Shown here in pieces: positions 1-9,023 of a DNA stretch of 48,053 nt. Numbering within the stretch: position 1 is the first letter of the stretch; every line of letters begins with the position of its first letter. This DNA is from Alkalibacter mobilis (GTDB taxonomy: Bacteria > Bacillota > Clostridia > Eubacteriales > Alkalibacteraceae), in assembly GCF_015594845.1 (NCBI RefSeq), contig NZ_JADNRK010000016.1, forward strand, positions 1 through 48,053, written 5' to 3'. The notes below the pieces were generated by a model. It made no database searches. It was not told the DNA's origin and saw nothing but the letters and a program-made list of their open reading frames with translations. The position numbers and the translations under genes are program-made.

Positions 1-118
1 GGTCAATTCACAACGTTAATTTTTTAAGATTCAGCATACTTTAAGATTAGGATTGGTTAATCTTTGCACCTCAAGGTGGGTCAGTATTAACCATTAATCC
101 CGGGTCAGTTTTAAGTAT
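1..118. mobile_element. Probable terminal fragment of an IS21-like insertion sequence
   Basis: The first 118 bases carry three related GGTCA-type motifs: GGTCAATT at 1-8, GGTGGGTCAGTATTAA at 75-90 and CCGGGTCAGTTTTAA at 100-114. The last two are 24 bases apart. Tandem copies of a TGGGTCA(A/G)TTTT motif are typical of the ends of IS21-family elements (istA/istB transposons). No transposase reading frame lies inside the window, so the body of the element would be to the left of base 1, or it may be gone. The outer boundary is not clear. The family assignment rests on the motif alone. Confidence 0.4.
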
Positions 119-128
119 AAATCAACAG

Positions 129-345
129 ATGTGAAAACATGTTGGGTTCTCTTTCTCGTGCAGTGCACGCTGTGTAATCCAGCGGTGACAGATTTCACCA
201 ATCAAGGATAGGTTGAGCAAAGAATCCTACCTAGTCCTGCCACTACCGTTGCCAGTGTTTGGACATCGTGCCGGCCAAAGTGGATTTACCACCTTGTCTA
301 AACGGCACTCACCCCCTTGGGGTTCAAATCCCTCTCAGAAAACTG
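129..345. other. Unassigned non-coding stretch with hairpins and a tRNA T-arm-like end
   Basis: I see no credible gene here. The stretch has strong base-pairing potential. CGTGCAGTGCACG at 157-169 is a hairpin, and GTGCCG at 268-273 pairs with CGGCAC at 303-308 around an inner stem (AAGTGG with CCACCTT, 278-294). The 3' part (320-336) reads GGGTTCAAATCCCTCTC, identical to the T-arm of the neighbouring tRNA-Ser but on the opposite strand. It could be an RNA gene, a decayed tRNA or a remnant of a mobile element. A 65-codon open frame across it has no ribosome binding site and is not protein-like. Confidence 0.35.
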
Positions 346-351
346 TGAATA

Positions 352-375
352 TAAAAAACACCCTTTCGGGTGTTA
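352..375 (-). terminator. Rho-independent terminator of tRNA-Ser
   Basis: On the minus strand the sequence reads AACACCC-GAAA-GGGTGTT followed by a run of T, a compact stem with a tetraloop and a U-tract. It lies 14 bases beyond the CCA end of the tRNA-Ser gene. Confidence 0.85.
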
Positions 376-388
376 ACGTCAAAATTAA

Positions 389-479
389 TGGCGGAGAGAG
401 AGGGATTTGAACCCTCGGTACGCTTGTGACGCACACACGCTTTCCAGGCGTGCTCCTTCGGCCGCTCGGACATCTCTCC
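389..479 (-). tRNA. tRNA-Ser (anticodon GGA)
   Basis: Read on the minus strand, the gene begins GGAGAGATGTCCGAG and ends with the T-arm GAGGGTTCAAATCCCTC, the paired acceptor strand TCTCTCC, discriminator G and an encoded CCA. The anticodon loop CTGGAAA gives anticodon GGA (443-445 on the plus strand), which reads UCC and UCU. The long variable arm expected of a serine tRNA is present. The gene is a single transcription unit with its own promoter (502-530) and terminator (352-375). A small open frame across it is the familiar spurious translation of tRNA-Ser. Confidence 0.95.
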
Positions 480-501
480 TTGTTGGTTGTCGCAGAATAT
501 T

Positions 502-530
502 ATTATACATAGGTATATCCTTAATGTCAA
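502..530 (-). promoter_or_regulatory. Consensus sigma-A promoter of tRNA-Ser
   Basis: On the minus strand there is a perfect TTGACA (525-530), a 17-base spacer and a perfect TATAAT (502-507). Transcription would start near 495, about 16 bases before the mature tRNA 5' end at 479. A full-consensus promoter fits a stable RNA gene. Confidence 0.9.
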
Positions 531-589
531 TCCCAATGGTATAATTGTGTTGGAAATCAGGATTAAAAAACCATTTAGGAGGAGTTCAG

Positions 590-985
590 ATGTCTTTGAT
601 CAAAAAAGTTCAAATTGGCATTCATTTTTTTGTGGGGTTGGGTGCGTTGTTTGGCGGGTATACTGCAATTTCTGACCCAACGGGTAAATCTATAGGTTTA
701 GATGCTGAGGTGGCTTTAAGGTATGGGCCGTTTGACGATTTCTTGATCCCTGGTTTGTTCCTGTTTGTAATAATTGGTTTGGGGAATTTATTCGTTGGGT
801 ATTTAGGTATTGGAAAAAGCAGGTTATTTTCATTTGCATCCTTTGCTCAAGGAGCGGTATTGGTTTCATGGATAGTGATACAATGTTTGATTCTTGCTGA
901 TGTCAACGTTCTTCATGGAATATTTTTTGTCATTGGAGGCGGCATGGTGTTTTTCGGTGCAAAAGAAATGCTGTCAAAGAAATAG
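590..985 (+). CDS. Small integral membrane protein of unknown function (131 aa)
   Basis: I do not recognise the family. The start at 590 is set by the ribosome binding site AGGAGGAG (577-584); a longer frame from 545 has none. The 131-residue product begins MSLIKKVQIGIHFFVGLG. It has about four hydrophobic segments: residues 8-28, 55-75, 83-105 and 108-125. It has no Cys pairs, catalytic motif or soluble domain. A short polar loop between the first two segments (ISDPTGKSIGLD) is the only distinctive part. It stands alone between the divergent tRNA-Ser and the SRP RNA gene, and the context does not suggest a role. It is confidently a real gene (RBS, coding character), with function unknown. 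Confidence 0.7.
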   Translation: MSLIKKVQIGIHFFVGLGALFGGYTAISDPTGKSIGLDAEVALRYGPFDDFLIPGLFLFVIIGLGNLFVGYLGIGKSRLFSFASFAQGAVLVSWIVIQCLILADVNVLHGIFFVIGGGMVFFGAKEMLSKK

Positions 986-1020
986 AACAATGGACGCTGG
1001 TTGATTGCTACGGATTTTTC

Positions 1021-1048
1021 TTGCAATTTGAGATTTATATGGTACAAT
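1021..1048 (+). promoter_or_regulatory. Promoter of the SRP RNA gene
   Basis: TTGCAA (1021-1026), a 16-base spacer and TACAAT (1043-1048) lie about 60 bases upstream of the mature SRP RNA 5' end. The implied leader contains two small GC-rich hairpins (near 1058-1071 and 1082-1093). A processed leader agrees with the Bacillus scRNA, which is made as a precursor and trimmed. Confidence 0.6.
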
Positions 1049-1108
1049 TCTTATGTGGCGTAAGCCGCCGGTATAGTTTGTGACCCCTAGGGGTTTACAT
1101 ACATTTTT

Positions 1109-1373
1109 GCCGTGCTAGATGGGGAGTTAGCGGTGCCCTGTACCTGCAATCCGCTACAGCAGGATTGAATTCCCGTCAGAGGTTGTTTCAATGAATGTTC
1201 GTTTCGTCTTAAGTGGTGTTGAGAGTTGGGCCCTGTGCAATAGATACTTGTGAACCCCGTCAGGTCCGGAAGGAAGCAGCGGTAAGCAGGGATTCTATGT
1301 GCCGCAGGTCTACCTGGCTTGAGCCAACTGATTCGGTACGCTTCATTGGGACATTCGAAGACGGGTGCACGGC
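1109..1373 (+). ncRNA. ffs: Signal recognition particle RNA, large Bacillus type (scRNA)
   Basis: The segment starts GCCGTGCTAG, followed by the Alu-domain signature (GGTGCCCTGTACCTGC, 1132-1147). It carries the conserved apical core GTCAGGTCCGGAAGGAAGCA (1259-1278) and returns through TGTGCCGCAGG to the closing 3' strand GGGTGCACGGC (1363-1373), which pairs with the 5' end. At about 265 nt it matches the 270-nt Bacillus RNA with an Alu domain, not the ~110-nt 4.5S form. The RNA scaffolds Ffh for co-translational membrane targeting. Its place just upstream of dnaX is a well-known Firmicute arrangement. Confidence 0.95.
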
Positions 1374-1380
1374 TTTTATT

Positions 1381-1407
1381 TAAAGAACTCGAGAAGTTCT
1401 TTTTTTG
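1381..1407 (+). terminator. Terminator after SRP RNA
   Basis: AAGAACT (1383-1389) pairs with AGTTCTT (1395-1401) around a short loop, followed by a run of T. It separates the SRP RNA transcript from dnaX. Confidence 0.8.
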
Positions 1408-1506
1408 TATTTAAGGGAAAGAATAATTCAAATACATTTAAGGAGCTATTAACCTTTGGATGTTATAATGTTATAATATTTTCAATAGTTGACAAGGAGC
1501 GGATTG

Positions 1507-3099
1507 ATGGATTACATAGCTTTATACAGAAAGTACCGTCCAAAAACCTTCAGTGACATGATTGGCCAGGGGAACGTAGTGTCGATCTTGAAAAATCAGA
1601 TCATCATGAATAAAATAGCTCATGCATACTTGTTCAGTGGGACCAGGGGGACAGGCAAAACTTCGGCTGCCAAAATATTCGCAAGGGGAGTAAATTGCCC
1701 TGAATCTGTAGACGGAGAACCATGCAACAATTGCAAGACCTGTCTGGAACTTGAATCCAACAGTGTGATGGATATAATTGAAATCGATGCAGCCAGCAAC
1801 AGGGGCGTCGACGAAATCAGAGATTTAAGGGACAAAGTCAAGTATATGCCGGCAGTTGGCAAATACAAGGTCTATATTATAGACGAGGTGCACATGCTCA
1901 CGGCAGAAGCATTCAATGCGTTGCTTAAAACTCTGGAAGAGCCACCGCCTCACGCAATTTTTATATTGGCGACCACTGAACCCAATAAACTTCCGGCTAC
2001 CATATTGTCAAGATGTCAGAGATTCAACTTCAAGAGACTCACTGCGGATGAAATCAAGAGTCGAATGACTTACGTTGCCAATGACGTCGGGATCCAGATC
2101 GAAGAGGAGGCTTTGGAACTTATTGCAAAAAATGCAGACGGCGCAATGAGAGATGCCTTGAGCATATTGGATCAATGCATAGCCATAAGCAGTGATAGTC
2201 TGATAGAATATGAAGAGGTCAAGGCGACACTCGGGATAACGGATAACGAAATCGTATATTCCATGATTGAAGCGGTATTGAATAAAGATGCGACAAGGGC
2301 CCTGGAAAATCTCGAGTCTGCATATAATGCGGGAAAAGAAATGACACAGCTGATACATCAACTTATTGCAGGGTTCAGGGATGTTTTGATCTACGGAATA
2401 ACCGACGACTCAAATTTAATGATGGAGCTGAAAGACCAAAGTCTGAATTTGTTCAAGGATATAAAGTCGCTTGATCTTGATCTGATCGGAAGGATCATAG
2501 AGATACTGGCGGACAGAGAGAATAAACTTAAATACACATCATTACCCAAGATACTTATGGAAGTTACATTGATAAGATTGTGTACCCTAGAAAATAGCGG
2601 CAACAGAGAATTGGAAAGGGATCGATCAATTAATAGCCGATCTGATTTCAGTAAGGATAACAACAAAAGAACAAACATCGGACACAATATAAATGAAAAC
2701 CGAAAACCCTATGCAACAGACAAACCTGTTGCAAAAAACAAGGGAGTCACAGGGAATCCGGATAATATCGAGTCAAATCCATCGAGTTCCAAAAAACTTT
2801 CAAAAGAGGAATATCAGTCATTTTTGAAGCACATCAGCAAAGAGAAGAAAATTGCGGGTATGTCCCTGAGTGTTGGAAAACCAAGTATAACTGATGCTGT
2901 TATAACTATATCTTTTGCAGAATCTGAAGATTTTCACTATACAAATGTTCTCAATGAATCGGATTATCTGCAAGCGGAAGCAAGAAAAATATTCGGAAAC
3001 GATGTAAAAATCAAATTTGTATTGTCAGCCAGTGATGATTATCTGGTAAAGGAATTGCCGATAGATCTTTTTGGTGAAGACAAGGTTGAATTTAAATAA
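1507..3099 (+). CDS. dnaX: DNA polymerase III subunit gamma/tau
   Basis: This is the clamp-loader ATPase that loads the sliding clamp and couples the replicase. The start at 1507 follows RBS AAGGAGCG (1494-1501) and gives the family N-terminus MDYIALYRKYRPKTFSDMIGQ; a TTG at 1489 would lie upstream of the RBS. The product is 530 aa. Visible motifs are Walker A GTRGTGKTSAAK (near residue 45), the Zn-binding cysteines CPESVDGEPCNNCKTC (residues 64-79), Walker B IIDEVHML (near 125) and the sensor-1 and SRC motif (LATTEP..LSRCQRF). The ATPase and oligomerisation regions fill about the first 365 residues. A low-complexity polar linker and a tau-type C-terminal domain follow. An in-frame A-AAA-AAC heptamer in the linker is described among the findings. 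It is the first gene of a dnaX-ybaB-recR operon. Confidence 0.97.
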   Translation: MDYIALYRKYRPKTFSDMIGQGNVVSILKNQIIMNKIAHAYLFSGTRGTGKTSAAKIFARGVNCPESVDGEPCNNCKTCLELESNSVMDIIEIDAASNRGVDEIRDLRDKVKYMPAVGKYKVYIIDEVHMLTAEAFNALLKTLEEPPPHAIFILATTEPNKLPATILSRCQRFNFKRLTADEIKSRMTYVANDVGIQIEEEALELIAKNADGAMRDALSILDQCIAISSDSLIEYEEVKATLGITDNEIVYSMIEAVLNKDATRALENLESAYNAGKEMTQLIHQLIAGFRDVLIYGITDDSNLMMELKDQSLNLFKDIKSLDLDLIGRIIEILADRENKLKYTSLPKILMEVTLIRLCTLENSGNRELERDRSINSRSDFSKDNNKRTNIGHNINENRKPYATDKPVAKNKGVTGNPDNIESNPSSSKKLSKEEYQSFLKHISKEKKIAGMSLSVGKPSITDAVITISFAESEDFHYTNVLNESDYLQAEARKIFGNDVKIKFVLSASDDYLVKELPIDLFGEDKVEFK

Positions 3100-3120
3100 T
3101 TATCTTAGGAGGAAATTAAC

Positions 3121-3459
3121 ATGGCAAGAAATAAATTCCCGGGTGGAGCGGGCAACATGAACAACATGATGAAGCAGGTACAAAAAATGCAGCAGGAAAT
3201 GCAAAGAGTACAGGCTGAAGTACAGGAAAGAGAAGTGGAGGCTACAGCAGGAGGGGGCGCCGTCAAAGCAGTTGCAACCGGTAAAAAAGAGTTGGTTTCA
3301 ATAAAAATCGATCCTGAAGTAGTTGATGAAGACGATGTCGAAATGCTTGAGGACATGGTCCTTGCAGCTGTAAATGAAGCACTGAGAAAAGCTGAAGAAA
3401 TGGTATCTCAGGAAATGGGAAAAGTTACAGGTGGAATGAATATTCCAGGATTGTTTTAA
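3121..3459 (+). CDS. ebfC: YbaB/EbfC family nucleoid-associated protein
   Basis: The product is a small DNA-binding protein of 112 aa that in other bacteria forms dimers on DNA and lies between dnaX and recR. RBS AGGAGG precedes the ATG at 3121. The N-terminal third is a Met/Gln/Glu-rich helix ([16 protein letters not shown]), followed by the conserved beta-strand region ([19 protein letters not shown]) and the family signature [20 protein letters not shown]. The C-terminal helix ends GGMNIPGLF, the usual GM..PG tail. It is 21 bases after dnaX and 29 before recR and is almost certainly co-transcribed with both. Confidence 0.95.
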   Translation: MARNKFPGGAGNMNNMMKQVQKMQQEMQRVQAEVQEREVEATAGGGAVKAVATGKKELVSIKIDPEVVDEDDVEMLEDMVLAAVNEALRKAEEMVSQEMGKVTGGMNIPGLF

Positions 3460-3488
3460 CGGCAAATAGAACTTTTCAGAGGTGAAAA

Positions 3489-4088
3489 ATGGACTATTAT
3501 TCAGATTCTTTGACTAAATTGATAAACGAACTTTCAAGACTTCCCGGAATAGGGAACAAAACCGCTCAAAGGCTGGCCATGCACTTGCTGAAGGTTCCCA
3601 AAGAAGAGTCAGAAGCCCTGGCTAATTCAATAATCGAAGCAAAAAATAAGGTGAGATACTGTAAAATATGTTTTAATATAACTGATAAGGAAACATGCAG
3701 GTTTTGCAGCGATGAAAAAAGAGACGAGAAGACTATTTGCGTGGTTCAAGAACCCAGGGACATAATAGCCATTGAAAAAACCAGGGACTACCGGGGAAAA
3801 TATCATGTGCTCCAGGGTGCCATCTCTCCGATGGACGGGATAGGGCCCAACGACATTAGGATCAAGGAACTTCTCGTCAGACTGCAGGAAGTGGAAATCG
3901 ATGAAGTAATAGTTGCCACCAACCCAACCATTGAAGGTGAGGCAACGGCCATGTACCTATCCAAACTGATAAAACCTTCGGGTATCAAAGTGACCAGGAT
4001 AGCTCACGGAATCCCCGTAGGTGGAGATTTAGAGTATGCCGACGAGGTGACGCTGGCAAAATCTTTCGAAGGCAGACACGAAATATAA
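3489..4088 (+). CDS. recR: Recombination mediator protein RecR
   Basis: RecR acts with RecF and RecO in loading RecA at gaps. The product is 199 aa, the normal family length. It shows the N-terminal helix-hairpin-helix ([20 protein letters not shown]), a four-cysteine zinc finger ([16 protein letters not shown], residues 57-72) and a Toprim domain ([14 protein letters not shown], then [15 protein letters not shown]). The C-terminal segment is [28 protein letters not shown] lies just upstream of the ATG. It ends the dnaX operon, and a hairpin follows at 4110-4150. Confidence 0.97.
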   Translation: MDYYSDSLTKLINELSRLPGIGNKTAQRLAMHLLKVPKEESEALANSIIEAKNKVRYCKICFNITDKETCRFCSDEKRDEKTICVVQEPRDIIAIEKTRDYRGKYHVLQGAISPMDGIGPNDIRIKELLVRLQEVEIDEVIVATNPTIEGEATAMYLSKLIKPSGIKVTRIAHGIPVGGDLEYADEVTLAKSFEGRHEI

Positions 4089-4109
4089 CAGGACAATAAC
4101 GACACTTAG

Positions 4110-4150
4110 CGACTCCGCCCGAATAAACACAAGGACGGAGTCGTACTTTT
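4110..4150 (+). terminator. Terminator after recR
   Basis: CGACTCCG (4110-4117) pairs perfectly with CGGAGTCG (4136-4143) around an 18-base loop. The tail TACTTTT is only moderately T-rich, so termination may be partial. Confidence 0.6.
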
Positions 4151-4195
4151 AAGTCATGGATTTTGGATTCCATGTTGTAAATTAGGGGTGAAAAT

Positions 4196-6163
4196 ATGAA
4201 TAAATTTGTAGTCACTTCGGATTACGAACCGAAGGGCGATCAGATAAATGCAATTAAAGAGCTGGCAAAAGGATTGGAAGACGATCTGAAATATCAAACT
4301 CTTCTGGGAGTAACCGGTTCAGGAAAGACATACACCATGGCAAAGGTAATTGAAAAAGTTCAAAGACCCACATTGATACTGGCACACAACAAAACGCTGG
4401 CCGCCCAGTTGTATAGTGAGTTCAAGACTTTTTTTCAGGAAAACGCAGTTGAATATTTTGTAAGTTATTACGATTATTATCAGCCTGAGGCATACGTGCC
4501 CCAGTCGGACTTATATATAGAGAAAGATTCTTCAATAAACGATGAAATCGACAAACTCCGCCACTCAGCTACTGCAGCCCTGTTTGAGAGGCGGGATGTG
4601 ATAATAGTTGCAAGTGTATCTTGTATTTACGGTCTGGGTAGCCCGATCGACTATGAAAATCTTGTGGTTTCCTTGAGACCGGGCATGGAAAAGGACAGAG
4701 ACGAAGTAATAAGGAAATTAGTTGACATTCAATATGCAAGAAATGACATGAGTTTTACCAGGGGAACTTTCAGAGTCAGAGGGGACGTTCTGGAAATTTT
4801 TCCGGCTGCCTCCAGCGATAGTGCAGTTAGAGTAGAATTTTTTGGTGATGAAATTGAAAGGATAACTGAAATAGATGTTTTGACGGGTGAAATCAAAGGC
4901 GTCAGAAATCATATATCCGTATTTCCCGCGTCTCATTATGCGACCACTGAAGAAAATCTGAAGGTTGCCATAGATTCCATAAGAAAGGAACTTTCGGAAA
5001 GACATCAGGAGCTTTTGGATGAAAATAAATTGGTGGAGGCACAAAGACTTCTCCAACGTACAAATTATGACATGGAAATGCTGAAGGAAATGGGATTTTG
5101 CAATGGAATAGAAAATTACTCCAGGCACATCACCGGACTTCCGCCGGGCAGTCCACCTTTTACTTTGATAGATTATTTTCCGAAAGATTTTCTGTTGATC
5201 GTGGACGAGTCTCATGTTACCATACCGCAGGTCAGGGGAATGTATGCCGGAGACAGGTCTAGAAAGCAAAACCTGGTGGATTACGGGTTTAGGTTGCCTT
5301 CTGCATTAGACAACAGACCTTTGAATTTTCAAGAATTTGAAGGAAAGATCGATCAGGTGATTTTCACCACTGCTACACCCGGCCCATATGAGAATGAAAA
5401 GAGTCAGAAACTGGTGGAACAGATCATCAGACCAACAGGGTTGGTGGATCCGGTGATCATGGTCAGACCTACAGAGCATCAGATAGACGATTTGATAGGA
5501 GAAATCAACAAAAAAATTGATAAAAAACAGCGTGTGCTGGTGACCACATTGACAAAGAAAATGGCGGAAGATCTATCTGACTATATGAAAAACGTTGGAA
5601 TTAAAGCAAAGTACCTGCATTCCGACATAGATACGCTTGAAAGAATAAAGATCATAAGGCAATTGAGATTGGGTGAATTTGACGTATTGATCGGCATAAA
5701 CCTGCTTCGAGAGGGTTTGGATATACCAGAAGTGGGCTTGATTGGAATTTTGGATGCGGACAAAGAAGGTTTTTTAAGGTCGGAAACTTCACTTATTCAA
5801 ACCATAGGCAGAGCGGCCCGTAATGTAGATGGTATCGTAATAATGTATGCCGACAAGTTTACGCCTTCCATGGACAAGGCTATAGGCGAGACTGAAAGAA
5901 GAAGAAAAATCCAGGAAGCTTACAATAAAGAACATGGGATCACACCTCAGTCCATTTCAAAAAAGATACATGACGAAATTCATGCGACTAAAGCGGCAGA
6001 GGAACAGGCTGGGTATCAAACCATAGAGGAAGCCATGGAGACCGGAGAAAAAACCATAGAGGATCTTCAGGAAGAAATGATGCTTGCGGCGGAAAATCTG
6101 GAGTTTGAAAAAGCTGCAAAGATTAGGGATCAGATAATCAAGATCCAAAAATCAAAGGGCTGA
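4196..6163 (+). CDS. uvrB: UvrABC system protein B (excinuclease helicase-like subunit)
   Basis: UvrB is the damage-verification subunit of nucleotide excision repair. It receives lesions from UvrA and recruits UvrC. The 655-aa product has the normal length. It shows Walker [16 protein letters not shown] (residues 37-51), the beta-hairpin region rich in Tyr ([18 protein letters not shown], about residues 88-105), the UvrA-interaction region and DESHVT. The helicase C domain has [14 protein letters not shown] and QTIGRAARN. The C-terminal UVR motif ([24 protein letters not shown]) contacts UvrC. RBS AGGGGTG precedes the ATG at 4196. It is followed after 14 bases by uvrA, a common operon. Confidence 0.98.
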   Translation: MNKFVVTSDYEPKGDQINAIKELAKGLEDDLKYQTLLGVTGSGKTYTMAKVIEKVQRPTLILAHNKTLAAQLYSEFKTFFQENAVEYFVSYYDYYQPEAYVPQSDLYIEKDSSINDEIDKLRHSATAALFERRDVIIVASVSCIYGLGSPIDYENLVVSLRPGMEKDRDEVIRKLVDIQYARNDMSFTRGTFRVRGDVLEIFPAASSDSAVRVEFFGDEIERITEIDVLTGEIKGVRNHISVFPASHYATTEENLKVAIDSIRKELSERHQELLDENKLVEAQRLLQRTNYDMEMLKEMGFCNGIENYSRHITGLPPGSPPFTLIDYFPKDFLLIVDESHVTIPQVRGMYAGDRSRKQNLVDYGFRLPSALDNRPLNFQEFEGKIDQVIFTTATPGPYENEKSQKLVEQIIRPTGLVDPVIMVRPTEHQIDDLIGEINKKIDKKQRVLVTTLTKKMAEDLSDYMKNVGIKAKYLHSDIDTLERIKIIRQLRLGEFDVLIGINLLREGLDIPEVGLIGILDADKEGFLRSETSLIQTIGRAARNVDGIVIMYADKFTPSMDKAIGETERRRKIQEAYNKEHGITPQSISKKIHDEIHATKAAEEQAGYQTIEEAMETGEKTIEDLQEEMMLAAENLEFEKAAKIRDQIIKIQKSKG

Positions 6164-6177
6164 GAAAGGAAAAACAA

Positions 6178-8994
6178 ATGGACAGAATAAATATAGTTGG
6201 CGCTAAAGAGCACAACTTGAAAAATATAAATATTACGTTGCCCAGGGATAAATTTATAGTGTTTACCGGTTTGAGCGGTTCAGGAAAATCATCTTTGGCA
6301 TTTGACACCATATACGCAGAGGGACAGAGGAGATACGTAGAATCACTGTCTTCTTATGCCAGACAATTTTTAGGGCAAATGAACAAACCGGACGTAGATT
6401 ACATAGAGGGACTTTCTCCGGCGATTTCGATAGACCAAAAGACTACAAATAGAAATCCAAGATCCACTGTAGGTACCGTAACGGAGATCTATGACCACTT
6501 GAGACTTCTGTACGCCCGAATGGGTATTCCACATTGTCCAAAGTGCGGGAAAGAAATATCGTCTCAATCGGTGGATCAGATTGTTGAGTCAGTTCTGAAC
6601 CTTCCGGAAGGTGAAAAGTTTCTGATACTGGCACCGATTGTCAGAGGGGAAAAGGGTCAGCATAAGAAGCTTATTAACGCCATAAAGAGAGACGGATTTA
6701 TAAGGGTGGTGGCAGACGGAGAGTTATACGACCTTAATGAAGAAGAAATTGAACTGGACAAAAACAAGAAGCACAATATTGAAATAGTGGTGGACAGGCT
6801 CAAAAACAGGGAAGGCATATCAAAGCGGTTGACCGATTCGATAGAAACTGCACTGAAACTTGCAGACGGTATGGTATACATCGATGTTGTAGACGGAGAA
6901 AGACAGATCTACAGCGAAAAATTTGCCTGCCCCGATTGCAACATAGCCATAGACAAGCTGGAGCCCAGAATGTTTTCTTTCAACAATCCCTTTGGAATGT
7001 GTACGCACTGTAACGGCCTGGGTAGTCACAAACAAGTTGATCCCGATATGCTCATAAGAGACAAAAGCCTTTCCATAAACAAGGGTGCATTGAATTTTTT
7101 CGGTGCAAGTGATGAGAGCACATATTACAATGCGATAGTTTCGGAATTGGCCAGGCTTTATGATTTTTCGATGGACGAACCTATCGGGGATGCTCCTGAA
7201 GATTTTATGAATGCTTTACTCTACGGTGATGAACGTCCGCTTAATATAAATTTCAACTCATATTTTGGAGGTTGGAAGGAACGAGAAGTTTATTTTGAAG
7301 GTCTTATAAACAATATGGAGAGAAGATACAAGGAATCTTCGTCAGATTACATAAGAGACAAGATCGAAAAATACATGTCGGACACCCCGTGTAACGTATG
7401 CAAGGGAAAAAGACTTAATGAAAATAGCCTTGCTGTGACGATAAAGGGAAAAAACATCATAGAGACAACAGATTTATCCATAAGTGAATGTTATGGATTT
7501 TTCGACAAGATCCAGTTGACACCCAGGGAAGCAATAATATCTGAACAGGTATTGAAAGAGATAAAAAGCAGGATCAAGTTTCTCATGGATGTAGGTTTGG
7601 ATTACCTTACATTGTCCAGAAATGCGGGTACTCTTTCAGGAGGCGAGTCACAAAGGATAAGGCTGGCCACGCAGATAGGATCAGCACTGGTAGGGGTATT
7701 GTATGTATTGGACGAACCCAGCATAGGCCTTCATCAAAGAGACAACAATAGACTTCTTGCCACACTAAGGAATCTTACCAATTTGGGCAACACTCTAATA
7801 GTGGTTGAACATGATGAAGATACCATAAAAGAAGCAGATCACGTAGTGGACATCGGCCCCGGTGCAGGGATCCATGGGGGAGAGATCATTGCTGAAGGAA
7901 CCTGGGAAGAAATCATGAAAAACAAAAAATCAATTACCGGCCAGTACCTTTCAGGGGAGAGATCCATTCATGTTCCCGAAAAAAGGAGAGAAGGAAACGG
8001 TGAATTCATAGAAATCATCGGCGCCGCTGAAAATAATTTAAAAAATATCAACGTGAGTATCCCATTGGGCAAGTTCGTTGCAGTCACGGGTGTTTCCGGT
8101 TCAGGAAAAAGTACACTGATCAATGAAATTTTGTACAAGGGTGTAAATCAAAAGATAAACAGATCTTGGACAAAAGTTGGGAAACACGAAGAGATAAGGG
8201 GGATCGAACACGTAGATAAAATAATCGACATCGATCAATCACCCATAGGGCGAACCCCAAGATCGAATCCTGCTACTTACACGGGTGTGTTCGATTTTAT
8301 CAGAGATCTATTTTCCCAGACGCCTGAAGCAAAAACAAGAGGTTACAAAAAAGGACGATTCAGTTTCAATGTGAAAGGTGGAAGGTGCGAAAACTGCAGC
8401 GGAGACGGTATCATTAAAATCGAAATGCACTTTCTTCCCGACGTGTACGTTCCATGCGAGGTCTGCAAAGGAAAGCGTTACAACAAGGAAACCCTTCAGG
8501 TCAAGTACAAAGGAAAAAACATATCGGAAATTTTGGAAATGTCGGTGGAAGAGGGGGTTGACTTCTTTCAGAATATCACCAAGATCAAAAACAAGCTCCA
8601 AACTCTATACGATGTTGGCTTGGGATACATTAAACTGGGGCAACCATCCACTCAGCTATCCGGCGGAGAAGCACAAAGGATCAAACTGGCTACAGAATTG
8701 AGCAAACGGGGGACGGGAAAGACATTGTACATATTGGACGAACCGACTACCGGACTTCACATGGCAGATGTGGACAAGCTTATAACTGTTTTGAACAAGC
8801 TGGCTGATGCAGGAAATACCATAGTGGTAATCGAACATAATCTGGATGTAATAAAAGTAGCGGATCATGTGATCGATCTGGGCCCCGAGGGTGGATTCAG
8901 AGGCGGCAATGTGATAGCTGAAGGAACGCCTGAAAAAATTTCAGAAAATAACGAATCATTCACGGGACAATTCCTTAAGAAGATGTTACAATAG
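6178..8994 (+). CDS. uvrA: UvrABC system protein A (excinuclease ATPase subunit)
   Basis: UvrA is the damage-sensing dimeric ABC ATPase of nucleotide excision repair. The product is 938 aa, normal for the family. Two nucleotide-binding domains are visible: Walker [21 protein letters not shown] near residue 31 and [18 protein letters not shown] near 640. Each has a signature ([26 protein letters not shown]) and a Walker B with DEPSIGLH or DEPTTGLH. Zinc-binding cysteine groups are CPKCGKE, CPDC...[16 protein letters not shown] and CENCSGDG...[10 protein letters not shown]. The gene is a full, undamaged class I UvrA. The 14-base gap from uvrB indicates co-transcription. Confidence 0.98.
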   Translation: MDRINIVGAKEHNLKNINITLPRDKFIVFTGLSGSGKSSLAFDTIYAEGQRRYVESLSSYARQFLGQMNKPDVDYIEGLSPAISIDQKTTNRNPRSTVGTVTEIYDHLRLLYARMGIPHCPKCGKEISSQSVDQIVESVLNLPEGEKFLILAPIVRGEKGQHKKLINAIKRDGFIRVVADGELYDLNEEEIELDKNKKHNIEIVVDRLKNREGISKRLTDSIETALKLADGMVYIDVVDGERQIYSEKFACPDCNIAIDKLEPRMFSFNNPFGMCTHCNGLGSHKQVDPDMLIRDKSLSINKGALNFFGASDESTYYNAIVSELARLYDFSMDEPIGDAPEDFMNALLYGDERPLNINFNSYFGGWKEREVYFEGLINNMERRYKESSSDYIRDKIEKYMSDTPCNVCKGKRLNENSLAVTIKGKNIIETTDLSISECYGFFDKIQLTPREAIISEQVLKEIKSRIKFLMDVGLDYLTLSRNAGTLSGGESQRIRLATQIGSALVGVLYVLDEPSIGLHQRDNNRLLATLRNLTNLGNTLIVVEHDEDTIKEADHVVDIGPGAGIHGGEIIAEGTWEEIMKNKKSITGQYLSGERSIHVPEKRREGNGEFIEIIGAAENNLKNINVSIPLGKFVAVTGVSGSGKSTLINEILYKGVNQKINRSWTKVGKHEEIRGIEHVDKIIDIDQSPIGRTPRSNPATYTGVFDFIRDLFSQTPEAKTRGYKKGRFSFNVKGGRCENCSGDGIIKIEMHFLPDVYVPCEVCKGKRYNKETLQVKYKGKNISEILEMSVEEGVDFFQNITKIKNKLQTLYDVGLGYIKLGQPSTQLSGGEAQRIKLATELSKRGTGKTLYILDEPTTGLHMADVDKLITVLNKLADAGNTIVVIEHNLDVIKVADHVIDLGPEGGFRGGNVIAEGTPEKISENNESFTGQFLKKMLQ

Positions 8995-9023
8995 TTGACA
9001 CTGTATCTTGGGAGGATCAATAA

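Noticed and set aside
213-410. Plus-strand frame of 65 codons at the left end
   Set aside because: It has no ribosome binding site, ends inside the tRNA-Ser gene on the other strand and has no protein-like character.
324-536. Minus-strand frame containing MSERPKEHAWKACVRHKRTEG across tRNA-Ser
   Set aside because: It is a translated serine tRNA, a common false gene. The tRNA has its own promoter, CCA and terminator.
4718-5269. 183-codon minus-strand frame opposite uvrB
   Set aside because: It lies wholly inside the uvrB coding region, has no RBS and is of shadow composition.
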